Part shown: one piece after another, positions 7,067-16,198 of the stretch | Numbering within the stretch: position 1 is the first letter of the stretch | Layout of the letters: every line of letters begins with the position of its first letter | Origin: Caryophanales bacterium UBA1624 | GTDB lineage: Bacteria; Bacillota_I; Bacilli_A; RFN20; CAG-826 | Assembly: GCA_002321395.1 (NCBI GenBank) | Contig: DCMK01000053.1 | Location: 19,437-37,750, forward strand | Direction of reading: 5' to 3' | DNA length: 18,314 nucleotides | Translations under genes and position numbers: made by a program | The notes under the pieces: model-generated | The model's database searches: none | Seen by the model: only the letters and a program-made list of their open reading frames with translations | What the model was told of the DNA's origin: nothing

Positions 7067-7810
7067 ATGAAAAAGAAAGCCTCGAGTGAATTTGCCCTTA
7101 CGAAGAAATGCGACCACGTCGCTTTTATCATGGATGGGAACGGACGATGGGCGAAATTGCGGGGGCTTCCGCGGTTTTACGGGCATCATGAGGCTTGCAA
7201 AAGGATCATCGAGATTTTTGAAACATGCCGCGAGTTCAACATTAAGTACATGTCCTTTTACGCCTTTTCCACGGAGAATTGGAACCGCCCCCAGGATGAA
7301 ATCGACCATTTGATGGATTACTTGGAGGAGTTCTTCCGCAAGGAAATCGATTACCTGGATTCCATCGGCACCCAAATCCGCATCTCCGGGGATTTGTCTA
7401 GAATCCGCCCCCAAACCCGTGAGGTCTGCCTTAATGCGGTTTCCCGGACTCAAGGGAATTCCAACTGGGTCATCAATGTGTGCCTCAACTATGGGGGCAG
7501 GGACGACATCGTCCGCGCCTGCAAAAAAATCGCCGCCGAATACAAAGAAGGCGCCCTTGCCGATCTTTCCGCCATCAACGAATCGACATTCTCCGAATAT
7601 CTTTACACCTCTGGCATGCCCGATGTCGATTTGATGATCCGCACCTCCGGGGAGGAGAGGCTTTCGAATTTCCTCCTTTATCAGAACGCCTACGCGGAGT
7701 TCGTTTTTACGCCGGTGAAATGGCCGGATTTCCGAAGAAGCGACCTCATTGATTGCCTTAAAACATTTCAAGATAGGAACCGTCGTTATGGAGGGCTGAA
7801 AAATGAGTGA
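7067..7810 (+). CDS. uppS: Isoprenyl transferase (undecaprenyl diphosphate synthase)
   Basis: Cis-prenyltransferase that extends farnesyl diphosphate with isopentenyl diphosphate to undecaprenyl diphosphate, the lipid carrier for cell-wall sugars. It has 247 residues, normal for the family (about 250). The catalytic motif IMDGNGRWAK has the key aspartate at D23. FSTENWNRP follows in the middle, and the C-terminal LMIRTSGEERLSNFLL motif binds diphosphate and magnesium. ATG 7067 is chosen because homology begins just after it and because an in-frame extension to 6953 would run through the promoter. No Shine-Dalgarno is present. It overlaps cdsA by eight bases and heads the five-gene operon. Its substrate chain begins with the product of dxr two genes downstream. 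Confidence 0.96.
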   Translation: MKKKASSEFALTKKCDHVAFIMDGNGRWAKLRGLPRFYGHHEACKRIIEIFETCREFNIKYMSFYAFSTENWNRPQDEIDHLMDYLEEFFRKEIDYLDSIGTQIRISGDLSRIRPQTREVCLNAVSRTQGNSNWVINVCLNYGGRDDIVRACKKIAAEYKEGALADLSAINESTFSEYLYTSGMPDVDLMIRTSGEERLSNFLLYQNAYAEFVFTPVKWPDFRRSDLIDCLKTFQDRNRRYGGLKNE

Positions 7811-8957
7811 ACTGCCAATCGATCCCGAAACGATCAACCCCGAAAAGGAAGCCGAACTGCCAAAAACAAGAAAGGTTGCGGGGCTTCAGGTGAACGAAAT
7901 CTCTGAAAAGGGCAAAAAATCGATCGTCAGCCGCGTTGCGATCGCCCTTGCTTTGATTTTGGTTGCTGTGCCTTGCTTGTTTTATGGGTCTTGGGCTTGG
8001 ATCGGCTTGGTGACCGTCGTCGCCGCTTTTGCCGGATACGAAATCGTCCGCGCCCCCCAAAAGAAAGCGCGTTGGTATATTTACCTCGTCGTTTATATCT
8101 TCCTGTTCATCGCCATCTATTGGAGTTTCATTAAGAAATATGCCGATGGTTTGGTCAACCAACGGGTTCGGTGGGGCGAGATTCGCGATTACTCCTTCTC
8201 CTTGGAAAACGCCTACGATAAAGCCGGGTATGGCGTCGGGTCTTTGTCTTTGAACGTCTCGCCGATTTTCTTGGGTTTGATGCTTTTGATTTTCTTTTGG
8301 CTTTCGATCGCCCAAGAGACTTTTTCTTTCACCGACATCTGCTATTACTTCACCATGGTGCTTTTGGTCGGCCTGGGCTTGCAAGCCGCGCTTTACCTCC
8401 GCCTGGTGCCCTTCGTCGCCAACCCCGCTTTGCTGGCTTATCCGGTTACTAGCTTTGAATATCGCTTCGGTCAAAGCGCAGCCTTGATCGTCTATGCGAT
8501 CCTAGGGGCGTTGCTGAACGACACATTCGCTTATTTCGGCGGAATGCTTTTCGGCCGTCATCACATGAACCCCCGCGTCTCGCCCAAAAAGACGTGGGAA
8601 GGGTTCTTCATTGGCTGGATCGCGACTTCGGCCGTCCTTTGCGGATATTCGTTCCTCCTTTCCTTTTTCCACCTCGACATCCTTCCGGGCGTCTTCGACT
8701 TCAAGCACTGGTATCTGGTCGTCATCGTTTCCCTCCTCACCCCGGTTTTGGGCGATCTCGGGGATCTGTCTTTCTCTTTGATCAAAAGGCATTTCGTCTT
8801 CAAAGACTACAGCCATATCTTGGGGCCCCATGGCGGGGTCCTTGATCGCATCGACAGTTCCTTGTTCACCGTCCTCGGCGTGTCCGTGGTCGTCATGACC
8901 GTCCTTTACTGGTCCGTGCCGGAGACTTCTTCCTTATTGGGGGTCTCCCTTTTATGA
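7803..8957 (+). CDS. cdsA: Phosphatidate cytidylyltransferase (CDP-diglyceride synthase)
   Basis: Integral membrane enzyme converting phosphatidate and CTP to CDP-diacylglycerol, the branch point of phospholipid synthesis. The family signature is complete near the C-terminus: SLIKRHFVFKDYSH then GPHGGVLDR (325-349). The ND-TFAYFGGMLFGR and SPKKTWEG blocks (239-267) are also conserved. Several hydrophobic membrane segments are visible, for example about 44-60, 66-80, 91-109, 155-170, 181-199, 226-246, 269-288, 303-316 and 352-370. At 384 residues it is longer than the usual 260-290. The additional length is a hydrophilic N-terminus of about 40 residues and a polar loop around 110-150. GGAGGG (7790-7795) precedes the ATG, which overlaps the uppS stop. 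It overlaps dxr by four bases (ATGA). Confidence 0.95.
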   Translation: MSELPIDPETINPEKEAELPKTRKVAGLQVNEISEKGKKSIVSRVAIALALILVAVPCLFYGSWAWIGLVTVVAAFAGYEIVRAPQKKARWYIYLVVYIFLFIAIYWSFIKKYADGLVNQRVRWGEIRDYSFSLENAYDKAGYGVGSLSLNVSPIFLGLMLLIFFWLSIAQETFSFTDICYYFTMVLLVGLGLQAALYLRLVPFVANPALLAYPVTSFEYRFGQSAALIVYAILGALLNDTFAYFGGMLFGRHHMNPRVSPKKTWEGFFIGWIATSAVLCGYSFLLSFFHLDILPGVFDFKHWYLVVIVSLLTPVLGDLGDLSFSLIKRHFVFKDYSHILGPHGGVLDRIDSSLFTVLGVSVVVMTVLYWSVPETSSLLGVSLL

Positions 8958-10111
8958 GGACGCTCCTGATTTTGGGCGTGAGCGGTTCCATCGGGACGCA
9001 GAGCTTGGACGTTTTGTCCGCTCACCCCGATCGCTTTCGTTTGCTTGGGATCTCCGTCGGCCATCATGTCGAGAAAATCCCCGGCATCCTGTCCCGCTTC
9101 CCTTCGATTGGGTACGTCTGCGTGCAAGAGGAGGAGGATTTTCTCCGCCTGAAGGAGTCCTATCCGAACCTCCATTGGTACTTTGGGGACGAGGGGCTTC
9201 GCCAAATCATCCAGGAATGCCCCGCGGAGATGGTGGAGAATGCGCTGGTCGGCTTTGCGGGGCTTTTGCCTTCTTTGACTTCGCTTAACGAAGGCAGGAT
9301 CCTTTGCTTGGCCAATAAAGAATCCCTCGTCGTCGGCGGGGAGCTGATCAAAAAAATCCTCTCAAGCGGGAAGGGGAAGCTCTATCCCATCGATTCGGAA
9401 CACGTCGCGATTGCGAAACTGCTTTCCTGCGTCGACCGCTCCGAAGTGGAGAAAATCCTCATCACGGCTTCCGGGGGTGCCTTCCGCGGGCTTTCCCGAA
9501 CGGAGCTGTCGAACGTGACCCCTGAGACGGCTTTGTCCCACCCGACTTGGAAGATGGGGGCCAAGATCACCATCGATTCGGCGACGATGATGAACAAAGG
9601 GTTCGAGGTCATCGAGGCGAAGTGGCTTTTCGATTTCCCCCTTGAGAAAACCGAAATCCTTCTCCATGACGAATCCCATGTGCATTCGCTCCTGCTCTTG
9701 AAAGACGGGTCGTATCTAGCCGACGTCTCGGCCCCCGACATGCGTGGGCCGATCGAATATGCTTTGCTTGAAGGCAAGCAGCCTTTCCGCCCCGTTTGTG
9801 TGAGGAAACTCAGCGAACTCGCGCCCTATCACTTCCATAAATTCGACCCCAAACGCTACCCAGCGCCGCAAATCGCGATAAACGCCTACAAAGAAGGCGG
9901 GACGGCCCCCGCCGTATTGAACGGGGCCAACGAGGAGGCCGTGCATTCGTTCTTGAATTGCAGAATTCCTTTCTTGGACATCGAGGTCATGGTGCGCAGC
10001 GCCCTCTCCTCCATCCCCAATCAGTTGCATCCGTCCCTGCGCCAAATCCAAGCCGCGGACTCCTATGCTAGGATGTTCGTCAAAAAGAAAATCGAAAGGA
10101 GAGGTCTATGA
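8954..10111 (+). CDS. dxr: 1-deoxy-D-xylulose 5-phosphate reductoisomerase
   Basis: Second enzyme of the MEP (non-mevalonate) isoprenoid pathway, converting DXP to 2-C-methyl-D-erythritol 4-phosphate with NADPH. It has 385 residues, as expected. The NADPH motif is GVSGSIGTQSLDV (8-20), with ANKES at 120-124. Metal ligands are D147 and E149 in YPIDSEH, and E218 in MNKGFEVIEA. TASGGAFRG (171-179) and the HPTWKMGAKITIDSATMMNKG stretch are strongly conserved. The loop usually read as HPQS is HDES here (238-241), and the usual NAANE is NGANE (323-327); both are mild deviations. It overlaps cdsA by ATGA and rseP by ATGA, with only a weak G-rich ribosome binding site, so coupling is likely. Its presence with uppS means isoprenoids are made by the MEP route. 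Confidence 0.97.
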   Translation: MRTLLILGVSGSIGTQSLDVLSAHPDRFRLLGISVGHHVEKIPGILSRFPSIGYVCVQEEEDFLRLKESYPNLHWYFGDEGLRQIIQECPAEMVENALVGFAGLLPSLTSLNEGRILCLANKESLVVGGELIKKILSSGKGKLYPIDSEHVAIAKLLSCVDRSEVEKILITASGGAFRGLSRTELSNVTPETALSHPTWKMGAKITIDSATMMNKGFEVIEAKWLFDFPLEKTEILLHDESHVHSLLLLKDGSYLADVSAPDMRGPIEYALLEGKQPFRPVCVRKLSELAPYHFHKFDPKRYPAPQIAINAYKEGGTAPAVLNGANEEAVHSFLNCRIPFLDIEVMVRSALSSIPNQLHPSLRQIQAADSYARMFVKKKIERRGL

Positions 10112-11496
10112 GCCAAATTCTCAGCACCGTCGGAAACATCGTCTTGATGCTCGTCATCCTCGGCGTCCTGATTTCGATCCACGAGGCGGGCCATTTGGCC
10201 GCCGCGAAGGCGTTCAAGGTCTATTGCTTTGAGTATTCCATCGGCTTCGGCCCAGCGCTGCTCAAGAAGAAACGGAAGAAAGGGGAGACTTATTTCTCGC
10301 TGCGAGCGTTCCCCTTGGGGGGATACGTTTCCATGTACGGCGAGCCGGGCGTCGTCCCCGATGGCTTCACCGCCCCCGACGAAAGCCGTTCGTTGGAACG
10401 GGTTCCGAAATGGAAGAAATCCATCATCATGCTCGCCGGGGTGACCATGAATTTCCTTTTGGGGCTTGTTCTGCTCTACGTCTCCGCTTGCTGCCCCCAT
10501 TATTATTCCTGCTACCAAGCCCGCGACGTCTCCCTCTCTTTGGACGCGAATACCGAGATCGGCGTCTTCTACCTTGCCCCCGAGTTTTCCGGGGAAGTGA
10601 AAAGCTACATCGAATCCGCCAACGCCGAAAAAGAGGATAACGTCGCTTTTAAGGCCGAGGATTATGTTCTGCTTTTGCCTCACCAAGAAACTTCCGGGGA
10701 GAACCTCTACGGCTTTGGGCTTTGCTCCAACGTCGCGATCTCCGGCATGAGCGAGAGCTATGTCGCCACCTTTGTCCCGCAGAACCTCGTCTCCGGGAAA
10801 GATCTCGCCTCCTCGCTTTACTTCTACCAAGAAAACGCGGAAGCTTTGCCGGAAGGATATCAAAATATCGGCATCGGCAATGGCGCCGACTTAAGCCAAG
10901 GGACTTTCAACACGGGCAACCTCCCGGATGGGGCCACCATCAACAACCTGTCCTTCGCCCTTCTTCCCATCAAAGCCGAAAGCATGGGGAGGGATTGGCA
11001 GAAGGCCTACGAGAACCGCCTGATTTACAAAACCTCCCTCGAGTTCGAAAGCGGGAAGCCAAAGGAAACGGGCATTTACCTTCCTTCCATTCGCAGCGTG
11101 CCGGATTTCTCGGGCACGTGGAAGGAGTGGACCCGTCTCGTTCCTTATTCCTGTGGGGCGGTCGTGAAAGGCTTCGCGAGCCTTTTCACGGGCGGGCTCA
11201 AAGACGTTTCCGGCGTGATCGGCATGACGGCCGCCTTGCCTTCGGTCGAGGCCATGGGCGGGGTAGGGTACGTTTTCCTTTACGCGGGCCTCATCTCCAT
11301 CAACCTTGCCTTCTTCAACCTCCTTCCCTTCCCGGGGCTCGATGGCTGGGCGCTGCTGGTCACGATCATCGAGGCCATCACGAGGAAGAAAGTCCCAGAA
11401 AAGGCGAAAGCCATCGTTTCCTACGTCGGCCTTGGCCTGCTGATGGTGCTGATGGTCGCCATCGCCGTCAAAGACATCGTTTCGCTGATTGTGTGA
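10108..11496 (+). CDS. rseP: RseP/RasP-type site-2 membrane zinc metalloprotease
   Basis: Intramembrane M50 metalloprotease; relatives cleave anti-sigma factors and leftover signal peptides inside the membrane. The first membrane helix holds the zinc motif HEAGH (25-29). GFGPALLKKKRKKGETYFSLR and PLGGYVSMYGE (69-79) are typical of the family. AGVTMNFLLG (110-119) lies in the second helix. The C-terminal NLLPFPGLDGW (404-414) supplies the third zinc ligand, D412. In between is an extracytoplasmic stretch of about 215 residues (130-345) in which I cannot recognise a PDZ domain, although relatives have one there. The following VSGVIGMTAA block restores the family pattern. It has 462 residues against about 420 in Bacillus. 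AGGAGAGG (10097-10104) precedes the ATG. The gap to polC is ten bases; proS, often located here, is absent. Confidence 0.93.
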   Translation: MSQILSTVGNIVLMLVILGVLISIHEAGHLAAAKAFKVYCFEYSIGFGPALLKKKRKKGETYFSLRAFPLGGYVSMYGEPGVVPDGFTAPDESRSLERVPKWKKSIIMLAGVTMNFLLGLVLLYVSACCPHYYSCYQARDVSLSLDANTEIGVFYLAPEFSGEVKSYIESANAEKEDNVAFKAEDYVLLLPHQETSGENLYGFGLCSNVAISGMSESYVATFVPQNLVSGKDLASSLYFYQENAEALPEGYQNIGIGNGADLSQGTFNTGNLPDGATINNLSFALLPIKAESMGRDWQKAYENRLIYKTSLEFESGKPKETGIYLPSIRSVPDFSGTWKEWTRLVPYSCGAVVKGFASLFTGGLKDVSGVIGMTAALPSVEAMGGVGYVFLYAGLISINLAFFNLLPFPGLDGWALLVTIIEAITRKKVPEKAKAIVSYVGLGLLMVLMVAIAVKDIVSLIV

Positions 11497-11506
11497 GGGT
11501 TGGGGA

Positions 11507-14500
11507 ATGAGCCAAATCATGGAAAGGTTCTTAAACTCGATTGGGCTTAAGGACGAACAGGAGAAGTTCGATGTCGAATTCGCTTTTCTCAGGCATAACC
11601 AAAACGATCCCAAGCAAGTGGATATGCGCATCCGCAAAGCGACCCCTTGGGACTATCCTTTGCTGCGCGAATTCAAAGAAGCGCTGCTGAACATCCATTA
11701 CCGATACACATTGGAATTCGAATATCAAGAAGCCCCGGATCGCGAAGACGTGGAGGATCTGCTGCAGAATTGGTACCTCGACGTCTATCGCCAAACCCCA
11801 GGTTTCCGCTTAGAGGAAAATGGGGAAGGGCAGAAAGGCCTCAAAGCCGTTTTCCCCTCGGAGGAAAGCCGGGAAAAAGAAACGGCGATCCTCAAAGATT
11901 TCAATGAGTTTTTGGCGTGGCTCGGATATCCTTTCGTTTTGCTGGGCGAGGTGGAAGCCAAACAAAGCGAATCCCCCAAGGAAGAGACTGCCTCTTTGAT
12001 GGAAGAGGAGCCTTCGAAAGAGGATTTCCCCACTTCGGAGGAGGCGCTCGATTCCGCTTCCGAAAGCGAGGATGCCGCGGACTTGGAAAACATGACCCAA
12101 GAAGAGGTTCGCGAACGCATCGAAAGCGACTTCGCCAAGAGCCAAGAGGAAGGGGAGAACGCTTTGATGGAGCGGCTCATCGCCAATCAGAAGGCGATGG
12201 AAGAGGAAAGGAACCGCCAACGGGTCTTCCGCGTCGGCGATTACAAGATGCTCGACCGCATCCAGGAAGTGGAGTCGGCCGGGCTAGCCAACGTCGATTT
12301 CTCCGGCGAGGCGTTCGAAATCGACATGAGGACCACGAAAAAGGGCAAGAAAATGCTCATCTTCGGGATTGGGGATGCCTCCGATGCGATTTCCTGCCGC
12401 GCGTTCGAAAGCAAGCGAACCCCCATCGAGACGCTTTCCAGCGTAAAAGAAGGGGCCAATTACCGGATCCGCGGCGCGATTGACACCGATTTCCGCGGGC
12501 AGAAGGAAATCATCGTCCATTTCATCGACCCCTTGCCGAAGAAACCGCTCCGGGACGATCTGGAAGAGGAGAAGCGCGTCGAGCTGCACCTGCACACGAA
12601 GATGTCGACCATGGACGGGGTGGGGGAGATGAAGGACTACTATGCCCTGGCGAAGCACATGGGCATGAAGGCCATCGCCGTCACCGACCACGGATGCGTG
12701 CAGGGGTTCCCCGCCGCCCAAGCCGCCCACGACGCCGACGCCAAGGCCATCAAGAAAGCCGGGACGAATGAGAAGCCCCTTAAGATCATCTATGGGGCAG
12801 AGCTTTATATGTTTGACTCGAAGCCCGACTATATCTTCAACCCCTCTTCGATCCCTTTAAGGGAGGCCCGTTATTGCGTTTTCGATACCGAAACCACCGG
12901 CCTTTCCGCCCGCTACGAGAGGATGATCGAATTCGGCGCCGTCATCGTGGAGAAAGGGCGAGTCCTGAAACGCTTCGACACTTTCATCAAACCGGATATC
13001 TCCTTGGAACACGCCGGGGAGGCCATGGCCATCAACAACATCACCGTGGATGATCTGAAGAACGCGCCAACGATCGATGAGGTCCTGCCTCAGATCATCG
13101 ATCTGCTCGCCGACAACGTCCTCGTCGCCCACAACGCGACCTTCGACGTCGGCTTCCTCAACGCCGCTTTGGAACGCTACCACGCTTCCCATCCGGATTC
13201 GACTTTGCCCACGCGCATCGAAAACCCCATCGTCGATACCCTCCCCTTATCCCATTACCTTTTCCCTTTCGCCGGCAAGCACAACGAGCAGGCGATGCTC
13301 AAGAATTTGAACCTCAACGTCTACGACCCCAATAAAGCCCACCGCGCCGATTACGACTGTGAATGTCTCAATGATGGCTGGCAGGAAATCATCCTCCGCT
13401 TGGAAAAAGCCCATCCGGGGATCCGCCATGAGGATTTAGCTTCCCTTTCCATCCCAAAGGGGGACGAAAATGATCCCGCTTTGCAAAGCGAAGATCCCGA
13501 TACCAAAAAGAAAGCGGAGGAAAAACTCGCAGAGGACCAGTCCCGATACAACAACTTCTGCAAACACATTCGCAACTACCATTGCATTGTTTTGGTCAAG
13601 AACACACAGGGTTTGCAGGATTTGTATCGCATTATCACCGAAGGTGAGACGACTTATCTGGAACGGGCCTCCTTGCCAAAGACCCCGCGTGACCTCATCA
13701 ACCGCTACCGCGCGAACTTCTTGGTCGGGAGCGCTTGCTTCAACGGCGAGATCTTCGAACTCGCCATGACGAGGAATCGCGACGTTTTGATCGATGCCGT
13801 GAAATGGTATGACTACATCGAGATCCAGCCGTTGGAGAATTACTCCTTCCTTCTTGATACGGGGAGGGTCCATTCTAAAGAGCAGCTGATTCAGGTTCTG
13901 AAAGACATCATCGACGCCGCGGACGAAGCGGGCGTGCCCGTGGTCGCGACGGGGGATTGCCATTACGTGAACCCGGAAGACAAAATCCTCCGCGACGTTT
14001 ATATCTACGCGAAAGGGGTTGGGAAAGGGTCTCATCCTTTGAACCCGCCCCGCCGCGACCGTTTGCCTTTGTTTGAGAACCCTGATCAGCATTTCCGTTC
14101 GACCCGGGAGATGCTTAATTCCTTCTCTGCCTGGCTGCCGGAAGAGAAGGCGAGGGAATACGTCATCGCCAACTCGAACAAGATCGCCGATCAAATCCGA
14201 GACGACATCGTCCCGATGCTTTCCGGCACCTACGCCCCCAACGAAAACCTTCCCCATTCGGATAAGATTATCCGCGACCTTTGCGAAGGGAATTTCCATC
14301 GACGCTATGACTATTTGGGTGGAGATGACGACCCCAAAGTCAAACAGGCCATCGACCAGACGTGGGACCGCTTGCAAAGGGAGCTCACCGGAATCATCGG
14401 AAACGGATACGCCGTTACCTACTATATCGCCCATTTGCTGATCAAGGACGTCGAGAACGCCCCTAAGCACTTCATCGTCGGATCCCGTGGATCGGTCGGA

Positions 14501-16183
14501 TCTTCCTTCGCCGCGACCATGGCCGACATCACCGAAGTCAATCCTTTGCCGCCCCATTGGCATTGCCCGCACTGCCATTATTTGGAGTATAGCGAGGACA
14601 AAAGCGTCAAATCCGGCTTCGATCTGCCGGAGAGGAACTGCCCGAAATGCGGCGCCAAAATGGATATCGATGGGCAGAACATCCCTTTCCAAACCTTCCT
14701 TGGCTTCGCCGCGGAGAAAGTCCCCGACATTGACTTGAACTTCGAAGAAGAAGCGCAGCATTTGGCCCATCAGATGACCAAAGTCCACTTAGGCGCCCAT
14801 CAGGTTTACCGCGCCGGGACGATCGAAACCGTTGCCGAGAAAACCGCATATGGCTATGTGCGCGGTTATTTTGAGCGCATCGGGAAAGACCTCGACAAAA
14901 TCAATGGGAACTACATCGCTTACTTAGCCGCCAAATGCACCGGGGTCAAGCGAACGACCGGCCAACACCCCGGAGGCATCGTCGTCGTCCCGAAGGAAAG
15001 AAGCATCTTCGAGTTCACCGCCGTGCAGCATCCCGCCGACGACCTGAGTTCGGAATGGCTCACGACCCATTACGATTATCATTCCATGCACGATGAGCTC
15101 CTGAAGTTCGATATTTTGGGGCACGTCGATCCGATGGCGATGCGTTATTATCGCGATTTGACCGGCGTGAATATCCGCAAAATCCCCATGAATGATAAAA
15201 AGGTCCTCTCCCTTTTCGTTTCTCCGCAGGAACTTCATTTGCATCGTAATTTCATGAATCAGAAAACCGGAGCTTTGGCTTTGCCGGAGTTCGGGACGGG
15301 CTTGGGACAGCGAATGTTGGAGGAGGCTCAGCCGAAAACGTTCAACGATCTGCTCATCATGTCGGGCCTTTCCCACGGCACCGACGTTTGGGCCGGCAAC
15401 GCCGAAGACTTGATCCTCAATGGAGTCACGGACCTTCAGGGCGTCATCGGGTGCCGCGACGATATCATGACGTACATGATTTCCTGCGGCCTCGATAAGA
15501 GCGAATCCTTCAAAATCATGGAGGACGTGCGACATGGAAAAGGGCTCAAGCCGGAATACGAAGCCGACATGAGGGCCCATCATGTCCCCGATTTCTACAT
15601 CGAATCGGCGAAGAAGATCAAATATCTCTTCCCCCGAGGGCACGCGACCGCCTACGTCATGATGGCCGTCCGCGTCGCATACTTTAAGCTCTATTATCCC
15701 CTGCAGTTCTATGCGGTATTCTTCTCCATCCGCAGCGACGACTGGGATTTGAAAGTCATGTTGAAGGGCGAAGACGCCATCATCGAGCAGATCAAAGCCC
15801 TCTCCGCCAGGCAAAACGACCGCAACAACCCGCTTTCCCCAAAGGAAAAGAACATCCTCAAAACCGATTTGGTGGCCTTGGAGATGTATGAGCGCGGCTA
15901 TAAGATCGAGAATATCGACCTCTATAAATCCGATACGAAACTCTGGGTCGCCGACCCTGAGAACAAAGCCCTTATCCCCGCATTCAACGTGGTCGACGGC
16001 CTTGGCGAGAACGCCGCCTTGAGCGTGGTGGAAGCCAGGAAAAGCGGGAAGAAGTTCCTTTCGAAAGAAGACCTTCTCTCCCGGACGAAGCTCAACGGAA
16101 CCAACGTCAAGGATCTCGATGAGCTTGGGGTTTTGAAAGGGCTTGGCGAGACAAACCAAATGTCCCTGTTTGAATTCTTCTAA
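11507..16183 (+). CDS. polC: DNA polymerase III alpha subunit, Gram-positive PolC type
   Basis: Replicative polymerase with built-in proofreading, characteristic of Firmicutes. It has 1558 residues (Bacillus about 1437). Domains in order: N-terminal domain (about 1-150), an acidic Glu/Ser-rich linker (about 151-205), an OB domain (about 260-350), and a PHP domain starting ELHLHTKMSTMDG (359-371). The DEDD exonuclease inserted in it has DTETTG (460-465), AHNATFDV (541-548) and HRADYD (612-617). The second half of the PHP domain runs to about 900. The polymerase palm has GSRGSVGSS (992-1000), zinc cysteines CPHC (1020-1023) and CPKC (1045-1048), catalytic D1074 and D1076 in PDIDLNF, and D1202 in KFDILGH. 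The finger region includes GLSHGTDVW. The C-terminal QMSLF (1551-1555) is a sliding-clamp binding motif. GAGGG (11495-11499) lies before ATG 11507; an earlier TTG at 11489 overlaps rseP and is rejected. Confidence 0.98.
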   Translation: MSQIMERFLNSIGLKDEQEKFDVEFAFLRHNQNDPKQVDMRIRKATPWDYPLLREFKEALLNIHYRYTLEFEYQEAPDREDVEDLLQNWYLDVYRQTPGFRLEENGEGQKGLKAVFPSEESREKETAILKDFNEFLAWLGYPFVLLGEVEAKQSESPKEETASLMEEEPSKEDFPTSEEALDSASESEDAADLENMTQEEVRERIESDFAKSQEEGENALMERLIANQKAMEEERNRQRVFRVGDYKMLDRIQEVESAGLANVDFSGEAFEIDMRTTKKGKKMLIFGIGDASDAISCRAFESKRTPIETLSSVKEGANYRIRGAIDTDFRGQKEIIVHFIDPLPKKPLRDDLEEEKRVELHLHTKMSTMDGVGEMKDYYALAKHMGMKAIAVTDHGCVQGFPAAQAAHDADAKAIKKAGTNEKPLKIIYGAELYMFDSKPDYIFNPSSIPLREARYCVFDTETTGLSARYERMIEFGAVIVEKGRVLKRFDTFIKPDISLEHAGEAMAINNITVDDLKNAPTIDEVLPQIIDLLADNVLVAHNATFDVGFLNAALERYHASHPDSTLPTRIENPIVDTLPLSHYLFPFAGKHNEQAMLKNLNLNVYDPNKAHRADYDCECLNDGWQEIILRLEKAHPGIRHEDLASLSIPKGDENDPALQSEDPDTKKKAEEKLAEDQSRYNNFCKHIRNYHCIVLVKNTQGLQDLYRIITEGETTYLERASLPKTPRDLINRYRANFLVGSACFNGEIFELAMTRNRDVLIDAVKWYDYIEIQPLENYSFLLDTGRVHSKEQLIQVLKDIIDAADEAGVPVVATGDCHYVNPEDKILRDVYIYAKGVGKGSHPLNPPRRDRLPLFENPDQHFRSTREMLNSFSAWLPEEKAREYVIANSNKIADQIRDDIVPMLSGTYAPNENLPHSDKIIRDLCEGNFHRRYDYLGGDDDPKVKQAIDQTWDRLQRELTGIIGNGYAVTYYIAHLLIKDVENAPKHFIVGSRGSVGSSFAATMADITEVNPLPPHWHCPHCHYLEYSEDKSVKSGFDLPERNCPKCGAKMDIDGQNIPFQTFLGFAAEKVPDIDLNFEEEAQHLAHQMTKVHLGAHQVYRAGTIETVAEKTAYGYVRGYFERIGKDLDKINGNYIAYLAAKCTGVKRTTGQHPGGIVVVPKERSIFEFTAVQHPADDLSSEWLTTHYDYHSMHDELLKFDILGHVDPMAMRYYRDLTGVNIRKIPMNDKKVLSLFVSPQELHLHRNFMNQKTGALALPEFGTGLGQRMLEEAQPKTFNDLLIMSGLSHGTDVWAGNAEDLILNGVTDLQGVIGCRDDIMTYMISCGLDKSESFKIMEDVRHGKGLKPEYEADMRAHHVPDFYIESAKKIKYLFPRGHATAYVMMAVRVAYFKLYYPLQFYAVFFSIRSDDWDLKVMLKGEDAIIEQIKALSARQNDRNNPLSPKEKNILKTDLVALEMYERGYKIENIDLYKSDTKLWVADPENKALIPAFNVVDGLGENAALSVVEARKSGKKFLSKEDLLSRTKLNGTNVKDLDELGVLKGLGETNQMSLFEFF

Positions 16184-16198
16184 CTCGGGGTTTATACT
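16170..16198 (+). promoter_or_regulatory. tRNA-Pro promoter inside the polC 3' end
   Basis: -35 TTGAAT (16170-16175), spacer of 17 bases, -10 TATACT (16193-16198). Initiation near 16205 would give a short leader before the mature tRNA at 16227. The -35 lies within the last polC codons. Confidence 0.7.
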
